Shown: one piece after another, positions 6,508-7,350 of the stretch
Position numbering within the stretch: position 1 is the first letter of the stretch
How the letters are laid out: each line of letters opens with the position of its first letter
DNA from: UBA5109 sp964606735
GTDB taxonomy: Bacteria; Pseudomonadota; Gammaproteobacteria; Pseudomonadales; Pseudohongiellaceae
DNA: 7,350 nt
Reading direction: 5' to 3'
NCBI GenBank assembly: GCA_964606735.1
Contig: CAZSHI010000047.1
Location: 1 to 7,350, forward strand
Notes under the pieces: model-generated
The model's input: only the letters and a program-made list of their open reading frames with translations
Database searches by the model: none
Told to the model about the DNA's origin: nothing
Translations under genes and position numbers: made by a program

Positions 6508-7086
6508 CACCCGTATAACAGAATCAATGTGGGGGGGCTTAATCGCTCATATCTCAGCATGCTTTCCTGCTCCACCATCTATTATACGTTACATTGCCTC
6601 ACGCAGGTTTTGAGCTCTGCGCACTCCACCTTTTATGCATAGCATTAGTTTGATGCATAGCATTAGAATGATTGGCGATGAGCAAATTCCTCTGTTGCAC
6701 TCTTTGCCACAGCATATTGAAAGCTATCAATGCCTCTTTTCCCTAAATGAAGTTCAATTCCAAGCTCCTGTATGGCTTAAATAGGGCTTAAAAGTTGAAT
6801 TACAGCAAGAAAAACGCAACTCCACAGTTAAAAAATCCAAGCAAAGCCCCGAATTATGTTTTTTTTATGCAAAGTTCCTTTGAAGCTCCACCTGCATTTT
6901 TTATATAAGTTATTGTAAATATTGGATTATTTATTTTTTCCTATTGTTTCAATATAAAAACAGTGTTTTTAAAAAAACGTATTTATCTCCGTTTTTTTTA
7001 TTTATTTTTTTTTATTCTTATATTTCAATATGTTATGAATTAGTCATGCCTGCATAAACCGCCCCGGCTAGAGCTTTAGCATAATA
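6508..7086. other. Long intergenic region without a convincing gene; AT-rich in its second half
   Basis: No frame carries a recognisable protein or ribosome-binding site. From about 6840 the composition changes sharply: T runs of five to nine bases occur at 6859-6866, 6897-6902, 6934-6939, 6966-6970, 6992-6999 and 7005-7013, with a run of seven A at 6971-6977. AAAAAAACG (6971-6979) and CGTTTTTTT (6990-6998) form a perfect 9-bp inverted repeat. Such A/T tracts often bend DNA and bind nucleoid proteins. Here they lie directly upstream of the TonB-receptor promoter region. A run of seven G occurs at 6531-6537, outside any gene. Confidence 0.6.
6635..6666. repeat. Tandem 14-bp direct repeat with 18-bp period
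   Basis: ATGCATAGCATTAG occurs exactly at 6635-6648 and again at 6653-6666. Only TTTG lies between the copies. The 18-bp period keeps reading frame, so a small open frame from 6635 to 6784 would begin MHSISLMHSIRM; it lacks a ribosome site and resembles nothing I know. Replication slippage is the simplest origin. Confidence 0.8.
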
Positions 7087-7102
7087 ATTGTGCATTTATA
7101 GT
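7075..7102 (+). promoter_or_regulatory. Promoter candidate for the TonB-dependent receptor gene
   Basis: TATAGT (7097-7102) matches the -10 consensus at five of six positions. The best -35 is TTTAGC (7075-7080), three of six, at 16 bases. The weak -35 and the AT-rich DNA just upstream suggest an activator or UP-element contribution. Initiation near 7109 would give a leader of about 109 bases. Confidence 0.4.
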
Positions 7103-7116
7103 GTAAACATTGTGCA
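7087..7116 (+). repeat. Pair of ATTGTGCA direct repeats around the promoter of the TonB-receptor gene
   Basis: ATTGTGCA occurs at 7087-7094 and 7109-7116, exactly 22 bases apart, or about two helical turns. The same protein could therefore contact both copies on one face of the DNA. The first overlaps the promoter spacer and the second the expected start site, positions typical of a repressor. The second copy also includes the palindrome GTGCAC. Confidence 0.5.
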
Positions 7117-7137
7117 CGTTTAGGGTACTCTTACGGG

Positions 7138-7190
7138 GCTGAGTGCAAAATTCAGCATGAGGTGTTGTGTGTCCTTCGGACACAGCAGCA
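7138..7190 (+). promoter_or_regulatory. Two RNA hairpins in the 5' leader of the TonB-receptor gene
   Basis: Hairpin 1 pairs GCTGAGT (7138-7144) with ATTCAGC (7150-7156) with one G-U. Hairpin 2 pairs TGTGTCC (7168-7174) with GGACACA (7178-7184) around TTC, and continues for five more pairs on either side of a bulged G (7185), to 7163 and 7190. No T run follows, so neither is a terminator. Hairpin 2 ends 13 bases before the Shine-Dalgarno, so a role in mRNA stability or translation is possible. They match no riboswitch class that I recognise. Confidence 0.5.
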
Positions 7191-7217
7191 ATTTAATAAA
7201 AAAGAGGGAGTGCAATC

Positions 7218-7350
7218 ATGAAACATGTTTCGATAAAAAAGCGCCCGCTAGTCACGTCAATTGCAGCAGCCGTTGCAATGACGAGCATCATGGGCTCTGG
7301 CTCCGCTTTTGCACAGCGAGCCATTGAAGAAGTTGTGATCACGGCGGAAC
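7218..7350 (+). CDS. TonB-dependent outer-membrane receptor, N-terminal start only (runs off window)
   Basis: The first 44 residues of a gene cut by the window edge. A signal peptide (MKHVSIKKRPLVTS, then AAAVAMTSIMG and SGSAFA, likely cleavage AFA|QR after residue 32) is followed by AIEEVVITAE. That is the characteristic start of many proteobacterial TonB-dependent receptors, with the TonB-box-like EEVVITA. These proteins import siderophores, vitamins, glycans or other large solutes across the outer membrane using TonB-ExbBD energy. GAGGGAG (7204-7210) lies seven bases before the ATG. The plug and barrel are not visible, so the substrate cannot be guessed. It is transcribed separately from the esterase operon, beyond its terminator, but in the same direction. 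Confidence 0.85.
   Translation, partial: MKHVSIKKRPLVTSIAAAVAMTSIMGSGSAFAQRAIEEVVITAE

Noticed and set aside
6508..6577. Short minus-strand frame (MVEQESMLRYERL...) ending near the terminator
   Set aside because: Only 23 codons, no ribosome site and no recognisable family; it reads across the seven-G run.
1..7350. CRISPR arrays, insertion sequences, tRNA or rRNA genes
   Set aside because: No regularly spaced repeats beyond the two-copy elements listed, no transposase or terminal repeats, and no cloverleaf or rRNA-like sequence was seen on reading both strands.

Overview
The window looks like chromosomal DNA of a free-living, Gram-negative, probably gammaproteobacterial heterotroph. The support is a Tsx-type outer-membrane channel, the start of a TonB-dependent receptor, a DksA/TraR-type C4 zinc-finger protein, E. 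coli-like Shine-Dalgarno and intrinsic-terminator structures, and moderate base composition in the genes. The lineage is inferred from gene content; no rRNA or other phylogenetic marker is present. Aquatic, TonB-receptor-rich gammaproteobacteria would fit.

Layout. At 1-108 is the C-terminal end of an unrecognised plus-strand gene. Its stop codon overlaps the stop of a convergent DksA/TraR-like gene (105-437, minus). A divergent intergenic region follows, carrying a good sigma70-type promoter for a fumarylacetoacetate hydrolase (FAH) family enzyme (618-1454, plus, TTG start). Next comes a block of minus-strand genes: a Tsx-like outer-membrane channel (1516-2271), an intrinsic terminator directly in front of it (2295-2325), an exported SMP-30/gluconolactonase-like beta-propeller (2344-3258) and an exported NIPSNAP-family protein (3288-3671). 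A 150-bp divergent control region with a striking inverted repeat (3689-3784) separates this block from a plus-strand pair: an exported protein made of two tandem SnoaL-like domains (3822-4772) and a Tat-exported type-B carboxylesterase (4801-6459). A strong terminator (6477-6507) closes that operon. A 758-bp region without a convincing gene, very AT-rich in its second half, leads to the start of a TonB-dependent receptor (7218 to the window edge), whose leader carries a promoter candidate, two 22-bp-spaced direct repeats and two RNA hairpins.

How the genes may work together. All five proteins at 1516-6459 carry export signals (four Sec, one Tat) and are organised around one divergent control region. 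Together they resemble a cell-envelope catabolic module. In this reading the Tsx-like channel and perhaps the TonB receptor admit a substrate, the Tat esterase cleaves an ester, the SMP-30-like protein could open a lactone, and the NIPSNAP and double-SnoaL proteins carry out or assist further steps. The cytoplasmic FAH enzyme could process a diketo or keto-acid product. The substrate cannot be read from the sequence, and the pathway is inference. The combination is the most interesting feature of the window.
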